This document shows, in pieces, positions 26,321 to 35,158 of a DNA stretch of 49,994 bases. The DNA lies in contig NZ_JAFCJK010000021.1 of NCBI RefSeq assembly GCF_018131005.1, positions 1 through 49,994 on the forward strand, in the 5' to 3' direction. Source of the DNA: Bradyrhizobium lablabi (lineage in GTDB: Bacteria > Pseudomonadota > Alphaproteobacteria > Rhizobiales > Xanthobacteraceae). The position numbers were made by a program, and so were the translations under genes. Within the stretch, counting starts at the first letter, position 1, and each line of letters opens with the position of its first letter. Under the pieces are notes generated by a model that ran no database searches, was not told the DNA's origin, and saw nothing but the letters and a program-made list of their open reading frames with translations.

Positions 26321-28057
26321 TCACGCCGCGCGCACACCATCGAGGAACTTCTCGACCTCCGCTTTCAGATGCAGGCTCTCGCTAGACAGCGATTGGGCGG
26401 ATGCAAACATCCGGCTTGAGGTCTCGCCGGTTTCAGCCGCGCCCTGGGCTGCATTGCGCACATTGGTGGCGACGTCGGCGGTTCCACTCGCTGCCGCGCG
26501 AACGCTCTGGGCGATGTTCGCAGTCGCTCCACGTTGCTGCTCGACCGCTGCGGAGATCGAGGTCGCGATATCGCTGATCCGCTCGATGGTCTGGCCGATC
26601 GCCTTGATCGCGCCGACCGATTCTTCGGTCGCAGTCTGCATCTGAGCGATCTGGCTCGAAATCTCCTCCGTCGCCTTCGCGGTCTGGCCGGCGAGGCTCT
26701 TGACCTCCTGCGCCACCACGGCAAATCCGCGGCCGGCATCGCCGGCACGCGCCGCCTCGATGGTCGCGTTCAGCGCGAGCAGATTGGTCTGTTCGGCAAT
26801 CGTGGTGATCAGCCTGACGACATCGCCGATCCGCGCTCCCGCTTCAGAAAGTTCGGTGATACGCGCATCGGTTGCATTCGCCTGTTTAACCGCCTCGGCG
26901 GCAATCCCGTTTGACTCCTGCACGCGGCGGGTGATCTCGGAGATCGAGTTCGACAGTTCGTCGGAGGCACCTGCGGCCGAGCGAACATGTTCGGAGGCGA
27001 GTTCCGAGGCGCTCGCGGTTTCCTGCGACAGCGTCGCGCTCCTCCGCGCCGTCTCGGTGAGCTGTCGCGCGACGCGCTCAAACTCACTGGACGATTTGAG
27101 CACATTTTCGATGATGCCGCCGACTCCAGCCTGGAACTCGTCGACGAAGCTGCGCAGCTCGACCTTGCGCTGCTCGGCAGCAGCCATGGCATTCGCCGTC
27201 TGTTCGTCGCGAAGTCGCTTGCGCTCGAGCGAATTGCTCCTGAACACCTCAACCGTGCGCGCGATTTCGCCAATCTCGTCGGTGCGGTCGTGGCAGTCGA
27301 TCTCGACCTCGTTGTTGCCGTTGGCGATCGCCGTCAGCGATGCCGTGACCGAGGTCAGCGGCTTCGTCACCCGGCGCACCAGGAACATGGTCAACAGCAG
27401 CACCATCAGGACGGCGACGGCGGCAGCAATCGCCATGTTGCGCGACGCCCCCGCCAGCACGACGTCGAGCTCGTCCGTCGCGATCCCGACATAGAGCACG
27501 CCGATCACTTTCCCGCTCGCGGTAACGACGGGGTAATAGGCCGTCATGAACGACTTGCCAAACAGGTTGGCCGGGCCCTTGTAGGCCTCGCCGCGCCGTA
27601 GCGCCGCCTGGCCAGGGTGATCCGATGCTAGTTGGGTACCGACGGCGCGATCGCCGTTTTCCTTCTTGACGTTGGTGGAGCGGCGCACGAACTGACCGCT
27701 TGCATCGTCATAGACAAAAAGGGTCGCATTGCCACCGACATAGGACACCGCCCGGTCGACGACTGCATGGTCCTTGAATTCGGGCATGCGTGGCGCTTCG
27801 GCGCGGACGACGGCGCCATCCTTGAGCGTGATCTTCGCTTCGGCGAAACTCTCGCCGAACGCCAATGCCAGCGTACGGAGGTTGACCTCAACGTCGCGCT
27901 GCGCTCGCTCGGCGAACTCGGACGACAGCGACCAATAGGCCGCTCCCGCCACCAATGCGGTGTTGACCGCAATCAGCAGAATGGCACTGATCACTGCTTT
28001 GGTGCCGAGCTTGAGCTTTAGCGACGGCAGGTACTTCTCGAACGACCGCCCGGTCAT
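26321..28057 (-). CDS. Methyl-accepting chemotaxis protein with Cache domain
   Basis: A 578-residue chemoreceptor. The first membrane helix spans about residues 18-40, and a periplasmic single Cache domain lies at about 42-190, with the KSFMTAYYPVVTASGKVIGVLYVG pattern described in part. The second helix is at about 195-218, HAMP follows to about 270, and the signalling domain runs to the end. The hairpin tip ALNATIEAARAGDAGRGFAV is canonical. The extreme C-terminus lacks a CheR-binding pentapeptide. ATG 28057 fits the membrane topology; the upstream in-frame stretch is untranslated-like. Confidence 0.92.
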   Translation of the reverse strand: MTGRSFEKYLPSLKLKLGTKAVISAILLIAVNTALVAGAAYWSLSSEFAERAQRDVEVNLRTLALAFGESFAEAKITLKDGAVVRAEAPRMPEFKDHAVVDRAVSYVGGNATLFVYDDASGQFVRRSTNVKKENGDRAVGTQLASDHPGQAALRRGEAYKGPANLFGKSFMTAYYPVVTASGKVIGVLYVGIATDELDVVLAGASRNMAIAAAVAVLMVLLLTMFLVRRVTKPLTSVTASLTAIANGNNEVEIDCHDRTDEIGEIARTVEVFRSNSLERKRLRDEQTANAMAAAEQRKVELRSFVDEFQAGVGGIIENVLKSSSEFERVARQLTETARRSATLSQETASASELASEHVRSAAGASDELSNSISEITRRVQESNGIAAEAVKQANATDARITELSEAGARIGDVVRLITTIAEQTNLLALNATIEAARAGDAGRGFAVVAQEVKSLAGQTAKATEEISSQIAQMQTATEESVGAIKAIGQTIERISDIATSISAAVEQQRGATANIAQSVRAAASGTADVATNVRNAAQGAAETGETSSRMFASAQSLSSESLHLKAEVEKFLDGVRAA

Positions 28058-28161
28058 GTTTGTGGCCCCCGTAAAAGCCCGACATTGACGGGTCTTGTTT
28101 ACGATCGGCTTAACGGTATTGGGCTCCTGTCGATACTTGCCGAAAATGTGAGGGAAGGCTT

Positions 28162-29631
28162 GTGAAACAGGCAAAGCCGATCATCGTCTGGTTCCGCGAC
28201 GATCTCCGGGTGTCGGATCACCCTGCCCTGCATGAGGCTGCGACCAGCGGCGCACCGGTCATTTGCCTTTACGTGCTCGATGAGGTGAGCCCCGCGTTGA
28301 GGCCGCCGGCCGCGCGGCCCCTCGGCGGCGCGGCGCGCTGGTGGCTCGCGCAATCGCTGCGCGCTCTCGGCAAGAGTCTGGCCGCGATCGGCGGATCGCT
28401 GGTGCTGCGCAAAGGTGCAGCGCGGTCCGTGGTGGCAACACTCGCGCGAGAGAGCAACGCGCGCGTCGTGTTCTGGAACGAGATCGCGCAGTCACCGCAT
28501 CAAGCCGTTGCGAAGGATGTTGAAGCTGCGCTCGCAAGTGACGGCATCGGCGCGCAAATCTTCCCAGGAGACCTACTGGCCGAACCGCGGGCAATCCGCG
28601 CCAACGGCGATCGGGGCTTCCGCGTGTTCACACCTTTCTGGCGGCGCCTGCAGGCGCACGGCGATCCGCCGAAGCCGCAGTCGGCGCCAAAGCAGCTCAA
28701 TTGTGTTCCCGGCATAGCGAGCGACGCGCTCGATGACTGGAAACTTGAACCGACGCGGCCAGACTGGGCCGGCGGCCTGGGCGCGAGCTGGACGGCTGGC
28801 GAAGCCGCGGCGCAAGCCCAGCTGAAAGCATTCCTCGCCAACGTCGCTTCTCGCTACGCCAGGGATCGCGACCGGCCTGATCGCGATGGGAGCTCGCACC
28901 TGTCGCCGCATCTGCGTTTTGGCGAGATCAGTCCGCGCCAGATCTGGCATGCCGCGCGCTTCGCCGCCGCCGAGGACAACAGCCTCGCCGGCGACATCGA
29001 GAAATTCCTGAGCGAACTCGGTTGGCGCGAGTTCTGCCGCCATCTGCTGTTCGACGTCCCCGACATGGCCGAGCGGAACCTGCAGGAAAGTTTCGATGCC
29101 TTTCCGTGGACGCGCGATGCCAGCGCATTGAAGGCCTGGCAACGCGGCGAAACCGGCTACCCGATCGTTGACGCCGGCATGCGTGAACTCTGGCATTCCG
29201 GCGTGATGCACAACCGCGTGCGGATGGTGGTCGCCTCGTTCCTGGTGAAACACCTTCTGATTGACTGGCGTGCCGGCGAGCGATGGTTCTGGGACACGCT
29301 TGTCGATGCCGACCCCGGCAGCAATCCGGCCAATTGGCAATGGATCGCTGGCTCCGGCGCGGACGCCGCGCCCTACTTCCGCATATTCAACCCAATCCTG
29401 CAGGGTGAAAAGTTCGATCCGGAAGGCGCCTATATCAGGCGTTGGTTGCCCGAACTGGCGCGCCTGCCCGACGACCTCATCCACCAACCTTGGACCGCGA
29501 CGCCAATCGAGCTTGCCAGCGCCAGCATCGAACCCGGCAAGACCTATCCGCGGCTGATCATCGATCACAGGTACGGACGCGAACGCGCGCTTGCGGCCTA
29601 CCGGCAGTTTCGATTGCGTCAGAAACGATAA
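28162..29631 (+). CDS. phrB: Deoxyribodipyrimidine photolyase
   Basis: A 489-residue class I CPD photolyase, which uses blue light and reduced FAD to split cyclobutane pyrimidine dimers. The antenna-binding N-terminal domain starts IVWFRDDLRVSDHPAL. The FAD domain has SPHLRFGEISPRQIW, the LSELGWREF region near residue 287, DAGMRELWHSGVMHNRVRM, and NPANWQWIAGSGADAAPYFR. It starts with GTG behind GAGGGAAGG. It is divergent from the chemoreceptor and converges with the EamA transporter. Confidence 0.95.
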   Translation: MKQAKPIIVWFRDDLRVSDHPALHEAATSGAPVICLYVLDEVSPALRPPAARPLGGAARWWLAQSLRALGKSLAAIGGSLVLRKGAARSVVATLARESNARVVFWNEIAQSPHQAVAKDVEAALASDGIGAQIFPGDLLAEPRAIRANGDRGFRVFTPFWRRLQAHGDPPKPQSAPKQLNCVPGIASDALDDWKLEPTRPDWAGGLGASWTAGEAAAQAQLKAFLANVASRYARDRDRPDRDGSSHLSPHLRFGEISPRQIWHAARFAAAEDNSLAGDIEKFLSELGWREFCRHLLFDVPDMAERNLQESFDAFPWTRDASALKAWQRGETGYPIVDAGMRELWHSGVMHNRVRMVVASFLVKHLLIDWRAGERWFWDTLVDADPGSNPANWQWIAGSGADAAPYFRIFNPILQGEKFDPEGAYIRRWLPELARLPDDLIHQPWTATPIELASASIEPGKTYPRLIIDHRYGRERALAAYRQFRLRQKR

Positions 29632-29636
29632 GTGCT

Positions 29637-30509
29637 CTAGCCGCGGCGGTTGACCAGCAGTACCGCCGCGGCGCAAGCGCCCATGCCTGACATCGCGAGG
29701 GCGTCGAGCCGCTCGCCGAACAGCACGAAAGCCATCAGGGAGGTTACCGCCGGCACCAGGTAGAACAGGCTCGCGACCGATGTCGCGGCATGATGGCGAA
29801 TGAGCCAATACAACAGTCCGATCGAACCGATCGACAGCGCGAACACAAGCCAGGTCAGCGCCAGCACAAACTCGGTTGTCCAGTGCACGACATTGGTTTC
29901 AAACAGCCAGGCACCACCTCCGAAAAAGATCGCGGCCGCGACGTATTGCACGACGTTGCCGGCACGCCAGTCGATCCGACTGCAGAAGCGGCGTTGATAG
30001 AGAGTGCCGAGTGTAATGCTGACGAGCGAGACGCCCGAAGCCAGCCAGCCCCAGCCCGCCTCGCCGGTCATCGGCCGGTTGTGCAGGATCAGCACGACGC
30101 CCGCCAGGCCGAGTACAAGTCCACCCCATTGCAGCGGCGTGACGCGCTCGCCGAGCCAGCGGTTTGCGATCGTCGAGGTCAGGATCGGCTGCAGGCCAGG
30201 GATCAGCGCCGAAAGCCCGGCCGGAATCGAATGTGCGATCGCAACCGCGGTGCCGCCGAGATAGAAGCCATGCACCAGTATGCCCGCGACCACGCTATGG
30301 AATACACCTTTCCCGTCCGGCCATTTCGGCCGTGCGATCGCGGCGATAATCCCCATCACCACGACCACCAAAGCCATGCGGATCGCCAGATAGGTCAGCG
30401 GCTCGGCGTTGTTGATGACGTATTTGGTGCCGATGAATCCCGTACTCCACAGCACGACAAAGATCGCCGGCGCAAGGCGCGCGCTGATTTCCTCCAAGCT
30501 CCTGGTCAT
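29637..30509 (-). CDS. EamA/DMT-family transporter
   Basis: A 290-residue inner-membrane protein with about ten hydrophobic helices in two EamA repeats. The first repeat begins PAIFVVLWSTGFIGTKYV and includes the conserved ALIPGLQPILTSTIA; the second ends SLFYLVPAVTSLMAFVLFGE, also typical. The substrate (metabolite export or amino-acid efflux) cannot be told. ATG 30509 is preferred over one 14 codons upstream. It converges with phrB with 5 bp between stops. Confidence 0.88.
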   Translation of the reverse strand: MTRSLEEISARLAPAIFVVLWSTGFIGTKYVINNAEPLTYLAIRMALVVVVMGIIAAIARPKWPDGKGVFHSVVAGILVHGFYLGGTAVAIAHSIPAGLSALIPGLQPILTSTIANRWLGERVTPLQWGGLVLGLAGVVLILHNRPMTGEAGWGWLASGVSLVSITLGTLYQRRFCSRIDWRAGNVVQYVAAAIFFGGGAWLFETNVVHWTTEFVLALTWLVFALSIGSIGLLYWLIRHHAATSVASLFYLVPAVTSLMAFVLFGERLDALAMSGMGACAAAVLLVNRRG

Positions 30510-30698
30510 CGCGGCGTGATTGCATGAACATCGCGCGTCGCGCAATCGCAATTTTGGAACCCAGGATCAATTCGTTGAAATGCAAGCCGCCGGGCGGAAA
30601 TGCACGCCCGATAACGGACCCCACCAGACTGTTCATGGCTGAGCGTCGCGGAAGGAATTACGATTCCCTCTCACGTCGGTAGTGCTGATGGCAGCCGA

Positions 30699-30830
30699 TC
30701 AAACTCCGAAGGAATGCCGCATCTGCCTCACCATTTGGCCGACCGCAGTTGAGTATTGGCCGTACCACCAGTACTGATCAACAAGGTAGAGGACGACGAT
30801 GATCGTAACGGCAATCAAAAAGCCCTTCAT
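30699..30830 (-). CDS. Small single-helix membrane protein
   Basis: A 43-residue protein starting MKGFLIAVTIIVVLYLVDQY, one transmembrane helix at residues 4-20, followed by a short WWYGQY segment and an amphipathic C-terminus ending MRHSFGV. An ATG 54 bases upstream is also in frame but gives a less natural start. Proteins of this pattern appear common in Bradyrhizobium. No function is known. Confidence 0.62.
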   Translation of the reverse strand: MKGFLIAVTIIVVLYLVDQYWWYGQYSTAVGQMVRQMRHSFGV

Positions 30831-31199
30831 GTGAACACCCGAAAATAAGGCGCCGGCGCACCGGGGTAGACACGTTGAAATCAAGGATGTGCAATTCCGT
30901 CAGCACAGTGCGCCTGAGGCCTGGGAAAGCCTAGACATCTGGAGTTGCGACCCACAGCGAAATTTAACCTGAGTGCGCCACCATGGAACCTTGGTCTGGC
31001 AGCGAACGACGTTGCGGCCGGGAAAAAGCGATGAGGGAACTTCGCCTGGGAGGCCGGCCCGTCACCGCGTATTCGACTCATCGCAGCAACATAGTTGATC
31101 GCCGGGACGGCGACGCGCGCACCCGATCGTACGATGGGCTTTGGTTGAACGGCCATTGAAGCATCGCCGCCCAGATCGAGGATCGTTGCAGTCAGTTGG
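30831..31199. other. Intergenic region, no clear gene
   Basis: About 370 bp. A long minus-strand reading frame crosses it (30881-31276) but overlaps the start of the gene region at 31200 and has no good ribosome site. I see no repeat or hairpin of note. Confidence 0.35.
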
Positions 31200-31418
31200 T
31201 CACGTGTGGCGGTCCGGCTCCCGCGTTTCAGCCGGCATCCTTTGGCCTCTGGCTTCATCTCGCATATTTGCCGCAAGGCGATCGAGCTGGTTTGCTAGGC
31301 CCGCCAAGCTTCGGGCTATGTTGCGCAACAACACTGCGCGGTCCTCGGAAATGTCGGAGCGCTGAGCCAGGCTTTTGTACTTGGCTGCCTGCGCTTGGCA
31401 TTCTGCCGCGGTCAGCAT
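31200..31418 (-). CDS. Small helical protein, paralog of the protein at 45202
   Basis: A 72-residue protein starting MLTAAECQAQAAKYKSLAQR. It is predicted all-helical with no signal or membrane segment. It shares the pattern L-S/T-A-A-E-C at the start and LL/VLKNIARSL-x-GL-x-x-QLDR in the middle with the protein at 45202-45414 inside the mobile element. AAGGA lies ahead of ATG 31418. It is 18 bp downstream of the small gene at 31437, probably in one operon. Function unknown. Confidence 0.65.
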   Translation of the reverse strand: MLTAAECQAQAAKYKSLAQRSDISEDRAVLLRNIARSLAGLANQLDRLAANMRDEARGQRMPAETREPDRHT

Positions 31419-31436
31419 AATCATTCCTTCGGATGG

Positions 31437-31598
31437 TCAGGACAATTTCGCTGGAACAGATCGTCTGCAAGCGAGCTGATCCTGTTCCGAGAAGGGCCGT
31501 GATGGTGAAATCCGTCCCTTTCGACTTGCCTGCAGATCGCCGAAGTGCCGCACCAGGGCGAGCGTGCAGACGGTGATGTTCCCTACGTCGCTTTGCAT
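31437..31598 (-). CDS. Small hypothetical protein with strong ribosome site
   Basis: A 53-residue protein beginning MQSDVGNITVCTLALVRHFG. A strong GGAGG ribosome site lies six bases before ATG 31598, which decides this start over one 14 codons upstream. The C-terminus is basic and Ser/Arg-rich. No domain is recognised. It is followed after 18 bp by the helical protein at 31200. Confidence 0.45.
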   Translation of the reverse strand: MQSDVGNITVCTLALVRHFGDLQASRKGRISPSRPFSEQDQLACRRSVPAKLS

Positions 31599-31972
31599 GG
31601 AAAACCTCCAGCCTTTTCGGACACGAAGGAAGAGCGCCAATTATTCTGCGCGAGCGTGAAGCAATAATGACGCGGCAAAGAACCGGTTCGCCCGGTCGGT
31701 TTCACCATTCCTTGATTGATCCAATGCGCCGAGAGCCGCCACAACGCGATGTCGCGAGCTAGCCTTCGCGCATCTCTTCTGGCCGCCGTATCATCTGATG
31801 CGGTCATATCGACGCAATCAACGCACGGCTATGCAATCCCGATGCCATGCGCGAGGTCGCCTGCCTTGCACCCACGTCAAGAAAAGGTGGCGCGCATCAG
31901 CGGTTCCGGCGCAGCAGCCACTTGCCCACCGGCCGATCAGTCATGTCATCCGACACACCGGGGATAACCGCG
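31599..31972. other. Intergenic region, no gene seen
   Basis: About 370 bp between the small operon and the stop of the ClpP-like gene. Reading frames on both strands are short and lack ribosome sites. No repeat or strong hairpin was noticed. Confidence 0.35.
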
Positions 31973-32416
31973 CTACCACTCTTCAGGGCAGGGATCGACG
32001 ATCTTCCAGAGCTCAGCCCCGTTCTTGATCTTCTTCATCTCGGTGGTGAGCCCGCCGTTCCTGCGAATCCAGTCCTTCACCGCGTCGGGATAGTAAGACA
32101 TCAGGTCCGAGGTACCTTCAAGACTGGTGACCTTGATGCCGAAGGTGAAGGCCTTGTCGTAGTAGGCTTGGTGGAAGCCGATGCTGGCCCTCGGCGTCAC
32201 GCAGATCTTGTTGATCGGCACGATGCCGAACACAAGGGTGCAGGCCGAGTTGCAAATGCCGTCGATGATGACCCGCTCGCCGCGCTCGCGGACGCGCTTG
32301 TACTTCGTCTTGTACTCCTCGACATAGCCGCCATGGTCGCGCGTGATATGCAACTCCGCCCGCGCCGGCGCAGCGGCCAAAACCAGGACCAGCAAGGCAA
32401 AGGGCGTGATGCGCAT
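31973..32416 (-). CDS. Exported ClpP/crotonase-like protein (COG3904 type)
   Basis: A 147-residue exported protein. The signal peptide covers residues 1-20 (ends near APARA). The body shows VIIDGICNSACTLVFGIVP and then RASIGFHQAYYD, the pattern of COG3904 periplasmic proteins with a ClpP-like fold, in which the Ser of NSAC and the following His take the places of the protease residues. Protease activity is unproven for this group. No membrane segment after the signal. It stands alone on the minus strand. Confidence 0.75.
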   Translation of the reverse strand: MRITPFALLVLVLAAAPARAELHITRDHGGYVEEYKTKYKRVRERGERVIIDGICNSACTLVFGIVPINKICVTPRASIGFHQAYYDKAFTFGIKVTSLEGTSDLMSYYPDAVKDWIRRNGGLTTEMKKIKNGAELWKIVDPCPEEW

Positions 32417-32635
32417 AGGGGTTCGAAACCAGGAACCTTTCGGGAGGGTTCGGTCCGGGCGGACCTGACCGCGAAACTCTGGCCGGACTGTGTTGGGAAA
32501 GCGTTAAGCATCAGAAAAAGGGCGGAATTCGGCAGGCTGTGACCGAATTCCCGCAGCTTTTCGCCCCGATTCGGGTTAAATGGGACCGGGAGCAGCCGAA
32601 AAGGTGGATTCCAGCCGATTGTCCGGAGAGTGCTG

Positions 32636-32902
32636 ATGACCAAAGTGAAGCTTTTCGCCGCAGCCGTGGCCGCCATGGCCCTTACCCCCGCGGTCGCGGC
32701 CGATATGTCCGTCTATCCGCGCCACCGACATCACCACCACGCGTATTGGGCGCTGCCCTACCAGATCAGCTACCTGCACAATTATGGTCCCGGCCCGACG
32801 GCCGGCAGTTTCGCCTATTATGACGGCCCCGCGACGGTCAAATGCCTCCAAGGCGCCGCAGCCTATCTCGGCCAGGACGGCCGCCGGCATCCCTGCTTCT
32901 GA
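32636..32902 (+). CDS. Small exported His-rich protein
   Basis: An 88-residue exported protein. The signal peptide (MTKVKLFAAAVAAMALTPAV) is followed by a short mature part with a histidine cluster RHRHHHHAY near residue 30 and two cysteines (KCLQG and HPCF). The pattern suggests a periplasmic or surface protein that might bind metal. An in-frame ATG two codons upstream is equally possible. It lies just ahead of tRNA-Arg. Confidence 0.65.
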   Translation: MTKVKLFAAAVAAMALTPAVAADMSVYPRHRHHHHAYWALPYQISYLHNYGPGPTAGSFAYYDGPATVKCLQGAAAYLGQDGRRHPCF

Positions 32903-32983
32903 GGCTCGCTGCAGCATTGGCTGATGTTGCAGCGGGGGCTGCTGGCCTCGGATCGACAAGTCTGATAATCGACCCTCCCACAG

Positions 32984-33060
32984 GCGCTCGTAGCTCAGCT
33001 GGATAGAGCATCGGATTTCGATTCCGAGGGTCGGAGGTTCGAATCCTTCCGAGCGCGCCA
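32984..33060 (+). tRNA. tRNA-Arg (anticodon TCG), integration target
   Basis: 77 nt including encoded CCA. Acceptor stem GCGCTCG/CGAGCGC, discriminator G. The anticodon stem TCGGA/TCCGA encloses TTTCGAT, giving anticodon TCG. T-arm GGAGGTTCGAATCCTTCC. The gene is complete and presumably functional. Its last 50 bases (33011-33060) recur exactly at 48538-48587, so it is the attachment site of the mobile element that starts here. Confidence 0.96.
33011..33060 (+). repeat. attL, 50-bp direct repeat in tRNA-Arg
   Basis: Runs from the 5' side of the anticodon stem to the encoded CCA. It is identical over 50 bp to 48538-48587; the flanking bases differ on both sides (A before and T after here, G before and C after there), so 50 bp is the exact limit. 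Confidence 0.95.
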
Positions 33061-33120
33061 TCAAAGTCCATTATAGATCAAATACTTATGCTCTTCAGGT
33101 CGACTCGCCCCGGCCGTTTC

Positions 33121-33208
33121 TTTGTCGCGTTTTGTCGCACTATTTCTGTAATGATTTCAATGAGTGAAAGTTGTTACAAATATCTCGATGCGACAAAGAC
33201 GCGACAAA
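33121..33208. promoter_or_regulatory. Paired GCGACAAA motifs near attL, candidate arm-type sites
   Basis: Two inverted copies (TTTGTCGC at 33121-33128 and 33131-33138, 10-bp period) and two direct copies (GCGACAAA at 33190-33197 and 33201-33208, 11-bp period). The same pair with 11-bp period lies at 48485-48503 beside attR. Spacing of one helical turn and presence at both ends fit integrase or excisionase arm-type binding sites, or operators for the flanking genes. Confidence 0.55.
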
Positions 33209-33901
33209 ACCAGCAAACCGAAGAGCGGTCGTCCGGCCGCCTCGCAAGATCCGGAGGATGATCCGGCCCTCATTAAGTTGAAGCATCAGCACATTCCAAG
33301 GGATGCGCAGGGAGATCCGGTCTTCCTGATCCTCCCGAAGGGCTTGCGTGCCCGCTACGATGAGTGGATGGGGAACCTTGAGGCTTTCTGGAAAGCAACC
33401 GAAGATCCGATCGCGGTCAGTGAGGCTCACACTCTCACGCTGATTTACCGCCAGGTGTCGCCGCTGTGGCTCGACGAGGCCATCTATCGGCTTGCCGATC
33501 AACGCCGCAGCAAAAACCACCCCAAGCGTGTCCGCGAGGCGGTCATTCGATCCTCGCGGTATATGGCTGTGCGCGACGCCAAGAAGCGCGGTCTGACCTG
33601 GCCCGAGGCCTACGAGGCAGCCGAAAGATCTTGCGCCTCTAACTCGGCAACGGCCGGCACATGGGAGACCATGCGCCGGGCCTACATGGACGTGAAGGCA
33701 GATCTCAAGGCAGGCCGGGGCGGACTCTACTTTCTGCCGCACGAGCAGAACCCCGCAGCGCGCGAGGCAATGAAAGCGGGCCGCAGTCTCGTGAAAGAAG
33801 GACGTGACGCGACACGCCTAAAGGAAGCGGAACGTAAGGCTTCGACTCGCCCGAAAAAAGAAAAAGCAGGTACAGGCACGACGCGCCGTACTCGTACCTA
33901 G
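33188..33901 (+). CDS. Hypothetical element protein, basic at both ends
   Basis: A 237-residue cytoplasmic protein I do not recognise. The N-terminus (MRQRRDKTSKPKSGRPAA) and the C-terminus (KKEKAGTGTTRRTRT) are strongly basic, which suggests nucleic acid binding. The middle (about 40-190) looks like a helical globular domain with LPKGLRARYDEWMGN and PLWLDEAIYRLADQRRSKN. ATG 33188 lies among the GCGACAAA motifs; a GTG at 33164 would add eight residues. Being the first gene inside attL, it may take part in element maintenance, but nothing shows this directly. Confidence 0.65.
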   Translation: MRQRRDKTSKPKSGRPAASQDPEDDPALIKLKHQHIPRDAQGDPVFLILPKGLRARYDEWMGNLEAFWKATEDPIAVSEAHTLTLIYRQVSPLWLDEAIYRLADQRRSKNHPKRVREAVIRSSRYMAVRDAKKRGLTWPEAYEAAERSCASNSATAGTWETMRRAYMDVKADLKAGRGGLYFLPHEQNPAAREAMKAGRSLVKEGRDATRLKEAERKASTRPKKEKAGTGTTRRTRT

Positions 33902-34031
33902 AAACACGCACGACCCTCCGTACCTATCACTAGGGGTACGCACGAGCCCTTGTACTGGGTCTCGGTGCGTCGTTTTCAAATTCAGTAGAACTGCGTGCAC
34001 CGCATTCGAATCATTCGAAAGGTCCACGCTA

Positions 34032-34241
34032 ATGTCATCTAAATTCCTGGTAGGCGCCGCAGCCATTGCCGAGCATCTGCGCAGCAAGGGCATGGATGTC
34101 AAAGATCCGGATGTCTACTACCTGCACCAATCTCAAAAGCTGCCGATTGGAAAGCTGGGAAAGAATCTAATCTCGTCCGAAGAGCAACTTGACCGCGTCC
34201 TTAAACGCGCCGCTCAACCCTCTGCCGAAAACAGCGCCTAA
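34032..34241 (+). CDS. Putative excisionase/AlpA-like DNA-binding protein
   Basis: A 69-residue protein. The layout LVGAAAIAEHLRSKGM, then VYYLHQSQKLPIGKLGKNLI, then EEQLDRVLKR matches the short MerR/AlpA-like winged helix of excisionases, where the second block recalls the usual V-x-x-L-x-x-x-x-x-L-P-x-x-K-L-G. Such proteins direct the integrase toward excision or activate element genes. It stands alone between the first element gene and the replication operon. The call is by pattern only. Confidence 0.55.
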   Translation: MSSKFLVGAAAIAEHLRSKGMDVKDPDVYYLHQSQKLPIGKLGKNLISSEEQLDRVLKRAAQPSAENSA

Positions 34242-34394
34242 GCCGATCCGCCGTGCGGTGCGGGTCGTCGGCCCGCGCGCTCATGTGACAATGAAGTCTG
34301 AAGGAGGCGGCGGCCGGGAGGAACGCTCTCGTCAACTCAAACGCCCGGCCGCCGATTTTCATCAATCCCGCTCTCGCAAAGCAGGAAGAGATCA

Positions 34395-35051
34395 ATGCCC
34401 GATATCGCCCTAGCATCAACAAGTGTCAACCCCGATGGGTTGTGCTGTCACAACCCATCGGAACTGAAAGTCCGTCTCGGCCAGGAAGCTATGGCTCGCC
34501 TACGCCGGCGCTGGGAGGACTGGATGATCATTGCCGAAGCGCTTGACGTCGGCCGCACCGAAGTCATGCGCGATCTGCACACCAATCAACCCAAAGGCCG
34601 TCGGTACGAAAAGGCAATGGGCGAATGGTTGGTAGCAAACGGCTTTAAGGACGTCGACAAGGGCGCTCGCTGTCGGCTGCTCGAATGTCTTCGCCACCGC
34701 GAACATATCGAACGGTGGCGCGCGCTTCTAACGGACAACGAGCGATTCAAGCTCAACCACCCGGATGCGGTTTTGCGCAAATGGAAGGCCGCGATTGCAA
34801 TTCCCGACCCGAACGCTACGCCGAAGCCGTCGCCCTTCGCACAGCTCAAAGACGCGCACGCCCAACTCATCGAAGAGAATCATCGCCTTCAGCACAGGAT
34901 CGAAGCCGCTGATGGCGATCTGTGGAAACCCACCGACACGGCTGCGGACATTGCCGACGTGATGGTTGCCACGTTGTCGCCCGCGAAGGCGGAACGCACT
35001 GCTAGGGAAATCCTCAAGAGGGTCAAAGAACGGAAGGCCAGCGGAACATGA
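34395..35051 (+). CDS. Hypothetical protein heading the replication operon
   Basis: A 218-residue protein not recognised as a known family. A helix-turn-helix-like part near residues 35-60 (WEDWMIIAEALDVGRTEVMR) precedes a helical region with ECLRHREHIERWRALL, and a coiled coil lies near 150-180 (QLKDAHAQLIEENHRLQHRI). The C-terminus is basic. AGGAAGAG precedes ATG 34395. Its stop overlaps the start of the 36-residue micro-ORF by 4 bp, so it is part of the coupled primase operon and may be a replication regulator. Confidence 0.68.
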   Translation: MPDIALASTSVNPDGLCCHNPSELKVRLGQEAMARLRRRWEDWMIIAEALDVGRTEVMRDLHTNQPKGRRYEKAMGEWLVANGFKDVDKGARCRLLECLRHREHIERWRALLTDNERFKLNHPDAVLRKWKAAIAIPDPNATPKPSPFAQLKDAHAQLIEENHRLQHRIEAADGDLWKPTDTAADIADVMVATLSPAKAERTAREILKRVKERKASGT

Positions 35052-35158
35052 AAAGCAGTCCGGTCGGTGCCGGCTGGCGCGTGCACGACAGCCATCGTGA
35101 ACGGCACACCGTGTGGATTCGCCGCCGCCCGGTGGTGCCGAGTCGAGTGCGACCATGA
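35048..35158 (+). CDS. 36-residue coupled micro-ORF
   Basis: A 36-residue basic peptide starting MKSSPVGAGWRVHDSHRERH. Its ATG overlaps the stop of the previous gene (ATGA at 35048-35051), and its stop TGA (35156-35158) overlaps the ATG of the primase (35155). Overlap at both ends is the pattern of real coupled genes and supports the primase start. The Arg-rich sequence might bind nucleic acid. It could also serve only to carry ribosomes to the primase. Confidence 0.5.
   Translation: MKSSPVGAGWRVHDSHRERHTVWIRRRPVVPSRVRP

Noticed and set aside
30881..31276. 131-residue minus-strand frame
   Set aside because: No domain, no ribosome site, overlaps the better-supported small gene at 31200.
32576..33064. 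Minus-strand frames ending in a GRIRTSDPRNRNP-type sequence
   Set aside because: This is the antisense of tRNA-Arg. The same artefact recurs at 48512-49060 because of the att copy.
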